64,000 nucleotides of DNA. Source: Photobacterium arenosum. Lineage in GTDB: Bacteria; Pseudomonadota; Gammaproteobacteria; Enterobacterales; Vibrionaceae. The stretch is from assembly GCF_014841115.1 (NCBI RefSeq), contig NZ_JACYTP010000011.1:1-64000 (forward strand), in the 5' to 3' direction. Both the position numbers and the translations under genes were made by a program. Below, piece after piece: positions 1 through 8,704 of the stretch; position 1 is the stretch's first letter; each line of letters begins with the position of its first letter. The notes beneath the pieces were generated by a model, which searched no databases, was not told where the DNA came from, and worked only from the letters and a program-made list of their open reading frames with translations.

Positions 1-93
<93 letters not shown>

Positions 94-852
94 TCAGGTG
101 GCCAAATTAACTATGCCACTACAGTAATCCGCCAGATGATAGGGGATTCCTTCTTGCGTGCTGTTGTTTTGGCCAATAAAAGGATAGAGGTAAGCCACAC
201 TGGCTTTGGGATTGCGCGAGTTATCGAGACGGAATTGGACTGACGTGAAGTCTGATGTTTCCGGTGTTTCAGCTATACCGGCACGGACGGGGTTTAAATC
301 GACATACGCCATAGCTGCGGCCAGTGCTTTATCATCCAGCAGGGCCTGACTTTTGAATCGTCCCTCCCAGAAGTGTCCGCTACAGCCATCTTCTTTATTC
401 GCTTCGGAAGCAATGAATTGATTGAGCAACCGCATAAACCAGCTGATGCTGTAGAGACGCTGTCGCCAGGTCTGAATGATGGAACAGACTGCGTTGTATT
501 CATCCTGGGTATGAATATCACCCCGCAGATAGCGTTGGATCAAGACGGGAGGATTGTGAAATGATAGCCAGCGATCAATGACGTCACTGTCAGTCAAAGA
601 GTCGGCTTTGGCTTTGTTAATATGCAGCACAAGGTGATAGTGATTACTCATGATGGCGTAAGCACAGAGGTCGATGCAAAACACTTTTGCTAATGCAAAC
701 AGCCTGTCTTCAACCCAGCTACGGCGGTGCTCATAACTGACACCGGACTCCTTATCCTGTCCGCAGAGGAAAGCGCGACGCACACACCGGGAAATGCAGT
801 GGTAATAGGCGGTGGCTTCAAGGCAAATTTGGTGGTGTCTGGCTGTTGTCAT
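94..852 (-). CDS. REP-associated tyrosine (Y1, IS200-like) transposase
   Basis: This 252-aa protein belongs to the Y1_Tnp/RAYT group, single-strand DNA transposases that are usually single-copy and tend to maintain short REP-type repeats. The HUH-type motif reads MSNHYHLVLH near residues 69-77, and the candidate catalytic tyrosine lies in AYVDLNPVRAG near residue 183. The family block HFWEGRFKS is also present. I used the ATG at 850-852; an upstream in-frame GTG at 864 would add four residues. Copies of a short dispersed repeat lie 150-310 bp upstream of its start and through the adjoining urease operon, which fits a RAYT and its target repeat, though no experiment links them here. Confidence 0.85.
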   Translation of the reverse strand: MTTARHHQICLEATAYYHCISRCVRRAFLCGQDKESGVSYEHRRSWVEDRLFALAKVFCIDLCAYAIMSNHYHLVLHINKAKADSLTDSDVIDRWLSFHNPPVLIQRYLRGDIHTQDEYNAVCSIIQTWRQRLYSISWFMRLLNQFIASEANKEDGCSGHFWEGRFKSQALLDDKALAAAMAYVDLNPVRAGIAETPETSDFTSVQFRLDNSRNPKASVAYLYPFIGQNNSTQEGIPYHLADYCSGIVNLAT

Positions 853-1003
853 GGAAGCGTTCACAAATAAATGACTGGATGTATGAACAGTATATGAGGG
901 CGGTTTGGATGAGAAGTCGGATAGTGAAAAAATCGATGCGATGCACAGTGAGGTGTAATTGAGATAGCTGTAACTTTCAGGTAATCCGCAGAATCTGTCT
1001 TGA

Positions 1004-1038
1004 AGTGCCTGTCCTTTTATGGGTCCGTCCTTTTATGG
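1004..1038. repeat. Dispersed GTGCCTGTCC repeat, full copy plus truncated tandem copy
   Basis: AGTGCCTGTCCTTTTAT at 1004-1020 is followed at once by a second, shortened copy that repeats GTCCTTTTATGG as GTCCGTCCTTTTATGG. The core matches the copies at 1140, 5763, 6942-7067 and 27484. The tandem part-copy suggests local duplication. Confidence 0.75.
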
Positions 1039-1139
1039 ATCCTCTTGCGAGCTTTAATCAGAGGAGAAAGAGTGACAGCTTTTATGCTGCCACGCTTGGT
1101 CATTCTTTGTTGATAATCAGCTCTGCGCCCTTTCGGCAA

Positions 1140-1157
1140 AAGTGCCTGTCCCGTTAA
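1140..1157. repeat. Dispersed GTGCCTGTCCC repeat copy
   Basis: AAGTGCCTGTCCCGTTAA lies 20 bp downstream of the ureG stop, towards the Y1 transposase. It shares the 12-base core AGTGCCTGTCCC with the copy at 27484-27500, more than 26 kb away. Confidence 0.75.
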
Positions 1158-1176
1158 CTAGCTTCCCATGCAGAGG

Positions 1177-1797
1177 CTAGCTTGCTCTCTTCAGCATTCC
1201 TGCTGTTTCAATAAACTCGATGATGGCTTCAAGTCCTTGTTTTTCTTTGAGGTTGGTAAACACATATGGTTTGGTCGGACGCATGCGCTGGGTGTCGGCT
1301 TCCATCACTTCCAGAGACGCGCCTACATACGGGGCAAGGTCGATTTTGTTGATGATCAGCAGATCGGAGCGGGTAATTCCCGGGCCACCTTTACGGGGTA
1401 TTTTTTCCCCTTCTGCTACATCGATGACATAGATGGTTAAATCAGCCAGCTCCGGGCTGAAGGTGGCACTGAGATTGTCGCCACCGCTTTCTACAAAGAC
1501 CACGTCCAGTGTTTTATGGCGTTTCGCCAGTTCCTCCACAGCGGCCAGGTTCATGGAGGCATCTTCACGAATCGCGGTATGAGGGCAGCCGCCGGTTTCT
1601 ACACCTATGATGCGGTCGGCTTCCAGCGCTTCGGCACGAGTCAGAATTTTGGCATCTTCCTGGGTATAGATGTCGTTGGTAACCACCGCGATGTTGTATT
1701 TATCACGGATGGCTTTGCACAATACTTCCAGTAAGGCGGTTTTTCCTGAACCGACCGGGCCACCGACGCCAATGCGAAGAGGTTGTTTGTAATCCAT
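1177..1797 (-). CDS. ureG: Urease accessory GTPase UreG
   Basis: UreG is a cytoplasmic SIMIBI-class GTPase that carries nickel and drives insertion of the metal into apo-urease together with UreD, UreF and UreE. The P-loop [10 protein letters not shown] lies near residue 12, the invariant metal-site Cys-Pro-His appears in [14 protein letters not shown], and the base-recognition motif NKID follows near residue 150. The length of about 206 aa is normal. I used the second ATG (1797) because AAGGAG lies 8 nt upstream of it; the ATG at 1803 is only 2 nt from that Shine-Dalgarno sequence. It is the last gene of the urt-ure operon. Confidence 0.96.
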   Translation of the reverse strand: MDYKQPLRIGVGGPVGSGKTALLEVLCKAIRDKYNIAVVTNDIYTQEDAKILTRAEALEADRIIGVETGGCPHTAIREDASMNLAAVEELAKRHKTLDVVFVESGGDNLSATFSPELADLTIYVIDVAEGEKIPRKGGPGITRSDLLIINKIDLAPYVGASLEVMEADTQRMRPTKPYVFTNLKEKQGLEAIIEFIETAGMLKRAS

Positions 1798-1809
1798 TAT
1801 CATGTCTCC

Positions 1810-2493
1810 TTAGGAACGGAATAAGCGTGTGTATTGGGTTTCATGCCGGCTGGAGGCAATGGCTTGCGCCGGAGCGAAGCTGCTCACATCATCATCTTGT
1901 ATGGCTGCAGAACATGCGACTGCCTCCGCCAGCAAGGACGACAGTTCCAGCAGTAGCTGTTGTCCCGCCGTTTGTCCCAGAGGGATGAGTTTCACGCCCG
2001 CCATAGTGGTATTTTCCAGCCAGCTCCACAGGTAGCCACGACAAAGCGCATCCAATTCTATTCCCCAATGCGTGGCAGCCAGAGCAAAGCCGGAAAGCTG
2101 GTTATCTCCTACCAGTCCCACATGTTGTGGCAACGGTATCTCCAGTTGTTGCAGCAGTGTGGCCGTTGCCTGCCCACGCTGTTTTTCTTCCTGTCTGAGT
2201 TCTTTGGTTTCCCGGCTGGCGTATAGCCACTGATTCCATTTTGCTATCGCCTGTGTGTCTTCACATTGCCAAGCCTGATACAGCCGTCTGAGAACAGGCA
2301 GTTCAAGAGTGATCAGGCTTTGATTCAGCATGTCTCTGAGCCAGTTCCCCAGGGTGATTTTGTCATGGATCCAGCCTTGTTCGACCGCCCATTCCAGTCC
2401 CTGCGAATAGGTAAAAGCACCGATTGGCAGGGAAGGGCTGATCAACTGATAGAGCCGAAACTCAGCCGTGGTATCAGAAAAAGGGGTAACCAT
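1810..2493 (-). CDS. ureF: Urease accessory protein UreF
   Basis: UreF is the central all-helical scaffold of the urease activation complex and acts as the activator of UreG. The N-terminal LYQLISPSLPIGAFTYSQGL is the family's hallmark, and the C-terminal QYTRLFRS tail is the region that inserts into UreD in known complexes. The 227-aa length is typical. A GTG three bases upstream (2496) is an alternative start. The gene begins 2 bp after the hupE stop, so translation is probably coupled. Confidence 0.95.
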   Translation of the reverse strand: MVTPFSDTTAEFRLYQLISPSLPIGAFTYSQGLEWAVEQGWIHDKITLGNWLRDMLNQSLITLELPVLRRLYQAWQCEDTQAIAKWNQWLYASRETKELRQEEKQRGQATATLLQQLEIPLPQHVGLVGDNQLSGFALAATHWGIELDALCRGYLWSWLENTTMAGVKLIPLGQTAGQQLLLELSSLLAEAVACSAAIQDDDVSSFAPAQAIASSRHETQYTRLFRS

Positions 2494-2495
2494 CA

Positions 2496-3092
2496 CTAGG
2501 AAGCCAGAGCCAGCATTACGCCGCTAAAAGCCAGTACCGGACTTAGCCAGCGGGCCGGAACTGCCCGGCCAATGAAATTACCGGCAATCAGGATTCCGGT
2601 AGCGCTGACCAGCATACCCGGCGCAAAAGACAACAGCGCTGAGGCCGGTGCTTCAACACCGTGTGCCCAGCCGTGTGCCAGTAACATGGCGACAGATAAC
2701 ATTGAGCCGAGGGTTGCAAGGTAACTGCGGCCAAAGGCTTTAAAGCCCAGCGTAGCGGCGGCGACAAATACTGAACCCAGAATCAGGATTTCCATACCAC
2801 TGAAACCGCCGGTGATCGCACCAAACGCCAGGCCAAGCAGAATGCTGGCCAGTGCGCTGACCATGAGAGACATCTGCTTTTTCAGTCCCGGGGTCTGCGC
2901 TGACAGGAAACCCACCCCCAATAGCATGGCCAGGTGATCAAGGCCGGTCAGTGGGTGAGTTACGCCAGCCATAAAAGAATTGATGATGGTGCCGGCTTCC
3001 TGGCCATGACCGACGTGGGCAAACGCCGGCGCTGACAGTAAAATGCCTGTCCCGATAAAGGCAATACGTTGTTTATTTGAACCTTGGTGCAT
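2496..3092 (-). CDS. hupE: HupE/UreJ-family nickel transporter
   Basis: This 198-aa membrane protein has a cleavable leader ending APAFA followed by a histidine-bearing start (HVGHG), and then the family motif HPLTGLDHLAM near residues 46-56, whose histidines and aspartate are thought to bind the metal. Six hydrophobic stretches follow. HupE/UreJ proteins bring nickel (or cobalt) into the cell, and placement inside the urease operon points to nickel. AAGGAA lies 6 nt before the ATG. The symbol ureJ is also used for urease-linked members. Confidence 0.88.
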   Translation of the reverse strand: MHQGSNKQRIAFIGTGILLSAPAFAHVGHGQEAGTIINSFMAGVTHPLTGLDHLAMLLGVGFLSAQTPGLKKQMSLMVSALASILLGLAFGAITGGFSGMEILILGSVFVAAATLGFKAFGRSYLATLGSMLSVAMLLAHGWAHGVEAPASALLSFAPGMLVSATGILIAGNFIGRAVPARWLSPVLAFSGVMLALAS

Positions 3093-3151
3093 GTGAAGTT
3101 CCTTTTCTTATGAAAGTCATTCTATGGTGGAAAAACAGGTGTGATCCGGGC

Positions 3152-3634
3152 TTAATGCTCGTGCTCATGATGGTGGTGATGGCTGTGTCCGCCACCTTGC
3201 TGGCCGCCATATGCCCCGGATTCGGGCTCAAACGGCGCCTGTTCTACAGTGACTGTCCCGCCAAGGCCATGCACCATGTCATCGAGCACATGATCATGTT
3301 GATAACGCAGCCAGTTCGCATGAATCTGTAAAGGCACATGGCGGTTGCCAAGGTGATAACACAGGCGGGCCAGCAGGTGTGAATCGTCGCAGTAGACGCT
3401 GGAGACAGACTCTGGCGCGGCCAGGACAGTCACTGCAAAGCCGTCATCGTTTGTGAGCAGATCACCATCGCGCAAAATGTAGCCGCGCGGCAGAAAAAGC
3501 CCGGCGGCACGACCATCATCCAGAGTGACTTTCAACCGGCTTTTTTTACGAGAATCGATGGGCAGGCTTAAGGTGGCATTGCTCGCATTGTCTGTGCGTT
3601 CCGCGGCGGGAATAAAGCGGGTTAACTCAATCAT
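3152..3634 (-). CDS. ureE: Urease accessory metallochaperone UreE
   Basis: UreE delivers nickel to the UreDFG-urease complex as a cytoplasmic dimer. The N-terminal peptide-binding domain is followed by the metal-binding domain with [10 protein letters not shown] near residues 95-104, containing the conserved nickel histidine. The protein ends in a histidine-rich tail ([14 protein letters not shown]) that should bind several further nickel ions, as in the Klebsiella protein. At 160 aa the length is typical. AGGA is 8 nt upstream of the ATG. Confidence 0.95.
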   Translation of the reverse strand: MIELTRFIPAAERTDNASNATLSLPIDSRKKSRLKVTLDDGRAAGLFLPRGYILRDGDLLTNDDGFAVTVLAAPESVSSVYCDDSHLLARLCYHLGNRHVPLQIHANWLRYQHDHVLDDMVHGLGGTVTVEQAPFEPESGAYGGQQGGGHSHHHHHEHEH

Positions 3635-3655
3635 AATTGCATCCTGCTGTTTTGA

Positions 3656-5359
3656 TTAGAATAAGAAATAACGCTGTGCCATAGGCAGTTCAGTGGCCGG
3701 TTCGCAGATCAAGAGTTCGCCATCGGCACGAACCTGATAGGTTTGTGAGTCCACTTCAATATTGGGCAACCAGTCGTTGAGTTTCATGTCTGACTTACGG
3801 ATGGTACGGCAACCCTTCACGACGCCGATTCGGCTTTGCAGCCCTAGAGATTGGGCCACACCTTCTTTGTAGGCCAGCTGAGACAGAAACAGCATAGAAG
3901 TCTGTTGGCTGGCTTTGCCAAAGCTGCCGAACATAGGGCGGTAATGCACGGGCTGCGGTGTCGGGATCGAAGCATTCGGATCGCCCATAGGTGCTGCCGC
4001 TATCATGCCGCCTTTGATAATGGCACTGGGTTTGACGCCAAAAAAGGCCGGTTTCCACAGCACCAGATCAGCCAGTTTACCGGGTTCGACTGAGCCGACT
4101 TCGTGGCTGATCCCATGAGTTATCGCTGGGTTAATGGTGTACTTGGCGATATAACGCTTAAGGCGGAAATTATCATGATGTGACGGGTCTTCTTTCAAGC
4201 TACCACACTGTACTTTCATTTTGTGTGCCGTCTGCCAGGTGCGAGTGATCACTTCGCCAACACGGCCCATGGCCTGTGAATCTGAAGAAATCATCGAGAA
4301 AGCCCCCAAATCATGCAGTATGTCTTCAGCGGCAATGGTCTCGCGGCGTATCCGGGACTCGGCGAAAGCCACATCTTCGGCAATCGAGGGATTCAGGTGA
4401 TGACATACCATCAGCATATCAAGGTGTTCATCCACGGTATTGATGGTGTACGGCCGGGTCGGATTGGTCGACGATGGCAGCACATTGGCGATCCCTGCGG
4501 CACGAATAATGTCCGGCGCATGGCCACCTCCAGCCCCTTCTGTGTGATAAGTATGAATCACACGATCGCCGATCGCAGCCAGGGTCGATTCCACAAAACC
4601 GGATTCATTCAGCGTGTCGGTGTGGATGGCAACCTGGATATCGGTGTTCTCTGCAACGCTCAGGCAGCAGTCAATGGATGCAGGCGTAGTTCCCCAGTCT
4701 TCGTGCAGTTTCAAGCCAATGACACCGGCGGCGACCTGTTCGTACAATGCGTCCGGCAGGCTGGCATTGCCTTTACCTAACAAACCGAAATTCATCGGAA
4801 AGCTATCCAGTGCTTCTAGCATGCGGTGAATATTCCACGGCCCTGGCGTGCAGGTCGTCGCATTGGTGCCAGTCGCCGGTCCGGTACCACCGCCAATCAT
4901 AGTGGTGATGCCCGACATCAGCGCTTCTTCAATTTGCTGGGGGCAGATGAAATGGATGTGAGCATCAATGCCACCGGCTGTCAGTATCTGACCTTCGCCG
5001 GCGATGATTTCAGTACCGGGGCCGATGATGATATCGATATTCGGCTGGATATCCGGGTTGCCTGCTTTACCAATGGCACTGATGCGACCGTTTTTGACAG
5101 CCACGTCGGCTTTGACGATACCCCAATAATCGAGGATAACGGCATTGGTGATCACCAGATCCGGGGTCTGTGATGAAGGTCGCTGACTCTGGCCCATGCC
5201 GTCCCGGATCACTTTACCGCCACCAAATTTTACTTCGTCGCCATAAACGGTGTAGTCTTTTTCCACTTCCAACCACAGCTCGGTATCCGCCAGCCGAAGC
5301 TTATCGCCCGTTGTCGGACCAAACATTTCCCCATAGGCCTGTCTGGACATGGTTGCCAT
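3656..5359 (-). CDS. ureC: Urease alpha subunit UreC
   Basis: This is the catalytic subunit of urease, which hydrolyses urea to ammonia and carbamate at a dinuclear nickel site in the cytoplasm. At 567 aa it aligns with Klebsiella numbering without shifts: His134 and His136, the carbamylated Lys217 (GLKLHEDWG), His246, His272, the flap residues Cys319-His320 and nickel ligand Asp360 are all present. No key residue is missing, so the enzyme should be active. The gene starts 2 bp after the ureB stop. Confidence 0.98.
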   Translation of the reverse strand: MATMSRQAYGEMFGPTTGDKLRLADTELWLEVEKDYTVYGDEVKFGGGKVIRDGMGQSQRPSSQTPDLVITNAVILDYWGIVKADVAVKNGRISAIGKAGNPDIQPNIDIIIGPGTEIIAGEGQILTAGGIDAHIHFICPQQIEEALMSGITTMIGGGTGPATGTNATTCTPGPWNIHRMLEALDSFPMNFGLLGKGNASLPDALYEQVAAGVIGLKLHEDWGTTPASIDCCLSVAENTDIQVAIHTDTLNESGFVESTLAAIGDRVIHTYHTEGAGGGHAPDIIRAAGIANVLPSSTNPTRPYTINTVDEHLDMLMVCHHLNPSIAEDVAFAESRIRRETIAAEDILHDLGAFSMISSDSQAMGRVGEVITRTWQTAHKMKVQCGSLKEDPSHHDNFRLKRYIAKYTINPAITHGISHEVGSVEPGKLADLVLWKPAFFGVKPSAIIKGGMIAAAPMGDPNASIPTPQPVHYRPMFGSFGKASQQTSMLFLSQLAYKEGVAQSLGLQSRIGVVKGCRTIRKSDMKLNDWLPNIEVDSQTYQVRADGELLICEPATELPMAQRYFLF

Positions 5360-5361
5360 AA

Positions 5362-5760
5362 TTATTGCTCTCCCTGCTTATCATCCGTGGGCCTGTCGCC
5401 GGCCTGGTCCAGCGATCCCATAACCTTTCCCTGAAAGCCATAGACTTTCCGGTCTCCGGCAAAAGCAACCAGCTCTACCGTGCGGCTCTGGCCCGGCTCG
5501 AAACGAACTGCGGTGCCCGCTGCGATATTGAGCCGGAAGCCTCGGGTCTTATCACGATCAAACTGCAGCGATTCGTTGGCCTCGCAGAAATGGTAATGCG
5601 AACCGATTTGCACCGGACGATCGCCGAGATTTGCCACACTCACCTGACAGGTTTCGCGGCCAGGATTGAGGGTAATGTCGCCGGCGGCGGTTCGCAGCTC
5701 ACCGGGGATCAGTGTGGATACTGGTTTAGCCTGTCTGTCCTGATTCGTTTCCTTACTCAT
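5362..5760 (-). CDS. ureB: Urease beta subunit UreB
   Basis: UreB is the non-catalytic beta chain of the (alpha-beta-gamma)3 urease. The family core [18 protein letters not shown] begins near residue 18, and [15 protein letters not shown] follows. The N-terminal 17 residues (starting [12 protein letters not shown]) and a charged tail after residue 105 are extensions beyond the usual core. The ribosome-binding region is unusual: the 26-bp ureA-ureB gap is almost entirely a copy of the dispersed CTGTCC repeat, so the AAGGA ahead of this ATG comes from the repeat. Confidence 0.95.
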   Translation of the reverse strand: MSKETNQDRQAKPVSTLIPGELRTAAGDITLNPGRETCQVSVANLGDRPVQIGSHYHFCEANESLQFDRDKTRGFRLNIAAGTAVRFEPGQSRTVELVAFAGDRKVYGFQGKVMGSLDQAGDRPTDDKQGEQ

Positions 5761-5762
5761 TA

Positions 5763-5780
5763 AAGTGTCTGTCCTTTTAG
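5763..5780. repeat. Dispersed repeat copy in the ureA-ureB gap
   Basis: AAGTGTCTGTCCTTTTAG fills nearly all of the space between the ureA stop and the ureB start. Read on the coding strand it gives CTAAAAGGACAGACACTT, so it supplies an AAGGA about 13 nt ahead of the ureB ATG. It differs from the 1004 copy by a C-to-T change in the core. Confidence 0.75.
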
Positions 5781-5786
5781 AAGTCG

Positions 5787-6089
5787 CTATACGATGGGTT
5801 CATGAACCGTGACCAGCTTGGTGCCATCCGGAAAGGTTGCTTCAACTTGTACATCGTGAATCATGGTGGCGACACCTTCCATGACGTCATCCTGGGTCAG
5901 AATTGTGCGTCCGTAGTCCATCAGTTCAGCGACTGTTTTGCCCTCGCGGGCACCTTCAAGAATTTCGGCACTGATCAGCGCAATAGCCTCGGGGTAATTG
6001 AGCTTGAGGCCTTTGGCCTTACGGCGTTCAGCCACCAGAGCCGCGGTGAAAATCAGCAACTTATCTTTTTCTCTTGGTGTTAATTCCAT
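5787..6089 (-). CDS. ureA: Urease gamma subunit UreA
   Basis: UreA is the small gamma chain of urease. The 100-aa form starts [20 protein letters not shown], the standard family beginning, and holds [11 protein letters not shown] and the C-terminal [13 protein letters not shown] used the ATG at 6089 because AAGG lies 7 nt upstream and the length then matches the family; a longer frame beginning at a TTG (6107) would add six residues and is less likely. It lies 18 bp after ureD. Confidence 0.96.
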   Translation of the reverse strand: MELTPREKDKLLIFTAALVAERRKAKGLKLNYPEAIALISAEILEGAREGKTVAELMDYGRTILTQDDVMEGVATMIHDVQVEATFPDGTKLVTVHEPIV

Positions 6090-6107
6090 GTTTGAGCCTT
6101 GTGTCAA

Positions 6108-7097
6108 TCAGGTTGCCCATATCCGGGGTGGCAGGGGAAAAGTGCCAGACCAGTGCGCACGTGTGTGCTGCCAGATACGGGTGAAAAGTTGTAAGAGAGG
6201 TTCTGTGCCCTGTGCCAGAGCACGAACCGCAAGCAGGCCGTCAATATGAGTCACACCTGCTATCAGATTGTTTTTACTTGCACTCTCATGATGCTGATTT
6301 AGCAAATCCTGTACCACAATGAGCAGTTCGTCGTTTTCTCCGGCAATCAGTAGGGTCGCATTCATCGGAAAATCGCGCAGGCTGGCGGCACGAGAAGGCT
6401 GGGACAGCGAGGCATTGAGGTTCATGCCTTCGGCCAATACGAGGGCGTCGTCAAGAAATACCCGACAGTGCCCTGCGATATGCCCTGTTTCGAAGCACTC
6501 ATTCAGTGCAGGGCGTCCAAAACAGTGCATTTCCCAGCCGATAAAGCGCCCGCCTGGTGCAATGTGAATATCTGTGTTGAATCTGACCTTCGCTCCTGGG
6601 AAGTGGATGTTTTCCTGAGGCAGCCACTCCAATTGTGCCCCCGACGTCACGCTGAGGATTTGTCGCTGGTGTGCCAGCTTGCCGTCAGAGCGATAAAATT
6701 TCGTCGCTCCGGGTGTTGTCACCAATGCGTGAGCACCTTCGCTGACGTGCGCTGTTATCGTCAGTTGATCACCACCGACGACACCGCCGGGCGGGTGAAG
6801 CAGATAGGTGTGACAAACCGGGCCTTCGGGATAAAGGGGTCGCTGTACCGCCAGCGGTCCTTTCTGGCTTCGTTGCCTGAGCACGGTTTTGTCTCCGCGA
6901 TCAGCAAAGCCCAGCTGTATCTCTGCCAGCCAGCCTCTATTTGTGTCTGTCCCGTTTAGATTGCTGCGCTCACTGGGCTGAAGTGACAGTCCCTTTAGTT
7001 TTTCGCGTGGATTGCCCGCTGCTGATTGTGTCTGTCCCATTAGAGGTAATGTGCCTGTCCCTTTAAGTTGGGCTGCCTTCAGATCGCTCTGCGTCAT
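6108..7097 (-). CDS. ureD: Urease accessory protein UreD with repeat-derived N-terminal extension
   Basis: UreD binds apo-urease and, with UreF and UreG, carries nickel to the active site. The recognisable domain begins near residue 55 (RGWLAEIQLGFADRGDKTVL) and continues through GPLAVQRPLYPEG and VTTPGATKFYRS. The first 54 or so residues are not usual for the family. They are encoded by four copies of the dispersed CTGTCC repeat, giving related peptide units LKGTGT, LMGQTQ, LKGLSL and LNGTDT. The ATG overlaps the urtE stop (ATGA), which supports translational coupling at this start. Whether the extension is made and tolerated is unknown; no Met codon follows it closely. Confidence 0.92.
   Translation of the reverse strand: MTQSDLKAAQLKGTGTLPLMGQTQSAAGNPREKLKGLSLQPSERSNLNGTDTNRGWLAEIQLGFADRGDKTVLRQRSQKGPLAVQRPLYPEGPVCHTYLLHPPGGVVGGDQLTITAHVSEGAHALVTTPGATKFYRSDGKLAHQRQILSVTSGAQLEWLPQENIHFPGAKVRFNTDIHIAPGGRFIGWEMHCFGRPALNECFETGHIAGHCRVFLDDALVLAEGMNLNASLSQPSRAASLRDFPMNATLLIAGENDELLIVVQDLLNQHHESASKNNLIAGVTHIDGLLAVRALAQGTEPLLQLFTRIWQHTRAHWSGTFPLPPRIWAT
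6942..7067. repeat. Cluster of four dispersed repeat copies inside ureD
   Basis: Four copies occur at about 6942-6959 (TGTGTCTGTCCCGTTTAG), 6981-6998 (AAGTGACAGTCCCTTTAG), 7027-7043 and 7050-7067 (GTGTCTGTCCCATTAG and GTGCCTGTCCCTTTAAG). They are separated by 5-30 bp of unrelated sequence and sit in the 5' coding part of ureD without breaking its frame. They are read in two different frames, yet each yields a similar Leu-X-Gly-rich hexapeptide. Confidence 0.8.
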
Positions 7098-7789
7098 ACG
7101 GTGAGGTACTCCTTGATGTGAGTCTCAGAGAGGTTGGCCATTTCTCCACTGGTGACTGTTCGTCCCCTGTCCAGCAGACAAAAGCGATCGCCGACTTTAC
7201 GTGCAAAAGGCAGTTTTTGCTCCACCAGCAGCACAGTCAGGCCGAGCTCGTGGTTTAGCTTTCGGATGATGTCACCGATTTCTTGTACGATATTGGGCTG
7301 TATGCCCTCGGTGGGTTCATCCAGTAAGAGTAATGTCGGGTCCAGCACCAGTGCCCGGGCGATCGCTAGCTGTTGCTGCTGCCCGCCTGATAAGTCGCCA
7401 CCCCGTCGGTGCAGCATGTCTTTTAACACCGGGAACAGGTCGTAGATGTAGGAGGGAATACGTCTGTCACCGCGCGGGCGAACTGGCAGGCCAATCTGCA
7501 GATTTTCTTGTACAGTCAGTAGGGGAAAGATTTGCCGTCCCTGAGGCACATAGCCCAGGCCGCAGCGCGGGCGGGCTTCGGTTGTCAGCGGTAATAAATT
7601 CTGCCCGTTAAAGGTAATTTGCCCGCTGCGGGCTTTGATTAAGCCCATGATGCATTGCAGCAGTGTGGTTTTGCCCACGCCGTTCCGACCCATCAGCACG
7701 GTGCACTGGCCTTCGGGGACAGACAGTTCAAGATCCCACAGGGTATGGCTTTCACCGTAAAACTGGTTCAATCCTTGTATTTCTAACAT
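7094..7789 (-). CDS. urtE: Urea ABC transporter ATP-binding protein UrtE
   Basis: This 231-aa LivF-type ATPase is one of the two nucleotide-binding subunits that power the urea importer. Walker A reads GRNGVGKTT near residue 35, the signature LSGGQQQQLAIARAL follows, and Walker B is LLLLDEPTEGIQP. The linkage to urtD, urtC, urtB, urtA and urease separates it from branched-chain amino acid LivF proteins. AAGGAA precedes the ATG by 5 nt. Its stop codon overlaps the ureD start. Confidence 0.95.
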   Translation of the reverse strand: MLEIQGLNQFYGESHTLWDLELSVPEGQCTVLMGRNGVGKTTLLQCIMGLIKARSGQITFNGQNLLPLTTEARPRCGLGYVPQGRQIFPLLTVQENLQIGLPVRPRGDRRIPSYIYDLFPVLKDMLHRRGGDLSGGQQQQLAIARALVLDPTLLLLDEPTEGIQPNIVQEIGDIIRKLNHELGLTVLLVEQKLPFARKVGDRFCLLDRGRTVTSGEMANLSETHIKEYLTV

Positions 7790-7819
7790 AGTGATTCCTT
7801 TTTACGATCAGTGAGAAAC

Positions 7820-8704
7820 TTACTGACCTAAATACACTTCCCGGACTTTGTCGTTGCTCTGAATATCTGCCATGTTGCCTTCTGCTAGTACATGTCCCTG
7901 ATGGAGAACGGTCACTGTGCTGGCGATGGAGCGAACAAAGTCCATATCGTGCTCGACAACTACCACAGAATGCTGTCCTGCCAGTGAGCGCAACAGCTCA
8001 GCGGTCCGGTCCATTTCCTGGTGCGTCATGCCTGCTACCGGCTCATCGACCAGCAGCAGTTTGGGTTTCTGCATCAGCAGCATGCCGATTTCCAGCCACT
8101 GTTTCTGACCGTGGGATAAATTTCCCGACAGCATCTGGCGCTGCTCGGTTAATCCAATCAGTGCCAGCACCTGTTCAATGTTGTCTTTTTGTTCGCCAGA
8201 CAGCTGGGCTCTGAAGGTCTGCCAGACCCCTCTGGTTCCTGTCATTGCCAGTTCCAGATTGGTCCGGACCGACAGGCATTCAAAGACGGTGGGTTTTTGA
8301 AATTTACGGCCAACACCGGCAGTGGCAATCTCAGCTTCATCCATCTCCAGCAGGTTGAGGTTCGAACCAAGCCAGACCTGACCGCTGTCAGGGCGCGTTT
8401 TTCCGGTAATGATGTCCATCATGGTGGTTTTACCGGCCCCGTTTGGCCCTATGATGCAACGCAGTTCCCCTTCTTTTATGTAGAGGTTGAGATCCTTGAT
8501 GGCCTGAAAACCATCGAAAGAGACGGAAACCCCTTCAAGGTACAGCAGAATGTTGTGTCGGGTATCGATAAGCGGATGGTGCTGAGGTTTCAGGAAATCA
8601 AAGACTTCATGACGACGGGTCAGCGGCTGTAACGGATTGTGCGTCAGCAGCTTATCCAGCCGTGATGGCGTTGTGCTCGGGTGAAGCGTGGTGACTGTTG
8701 TCAT
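7820..8704 (-). CDS. urtD: Urea ABC transporter ATP-binding protein UrtD
   Basis: This LivG-type ATPase pairs with UrtE. I set the start at 8704, where the ATG overlaps the urtC stop (ATGA) and gives 294 aa; the open frame extends upstream to 8899 but that part lies inside urtC. The first 50 residues (MTTVTTLHPSTTPSRLDKLL and on) form an extension ahead of the ATPase domain. Walker A GPNGAGKTTMMD, signature LSHGQKQWLEIG and Walker B KLLLVDEPVAGM are clear. Confidence 0.94.
   Translation of the reverse strand: MTTVTTLHPSTTPSRLDKLLTHNPLQPLTRRHEVFDFLKPQHHPLIDTRHNILLYLEGVSVSFDGFQAIKDLNLYIKEGELRCIIGPNGAGKTTMMDIITGKTRPDSGQVWLGSNLNLLEMDEAEIATAGVGRKFQKPTVFECLSVRTNLELAMTGTRGVWQTFRAQLSGEQKDNIEQVLALIGLTEQRQMLSGNLSHGQKQWLEIGMLLMQKPKLLLVDEPVAGMTHQEMDRTAELLRSLAGQHSVVVVEHDMDFVRSIASTVTVLHQGHVLAEGNMADIQSNDKVREVYLGQ

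Larger units (their letters stand above)
865..1176. other. Intergenic region between urease operon end and Y1 transposase
   Basis: About 310 bp without a convincing gene. It holds three copies or part-copies of the GTGCCTGTCC repeat (listed separately). The urease transcript must end here, but I see no stem followed by a T-run. A weak imperfect stem around CTAGC/GCTAG at about 1156-1184 is the only candidate. Confidence 0.5.

Noticed and set aside
3043-3058. TGCCTGTCCCGATAAAG in hupE as another dispersed-repeat copy
   Set aside because: The similarity is short and falls in the signal peptide, where the encoded residues are usual for the family. It was left out as a likely chance match.
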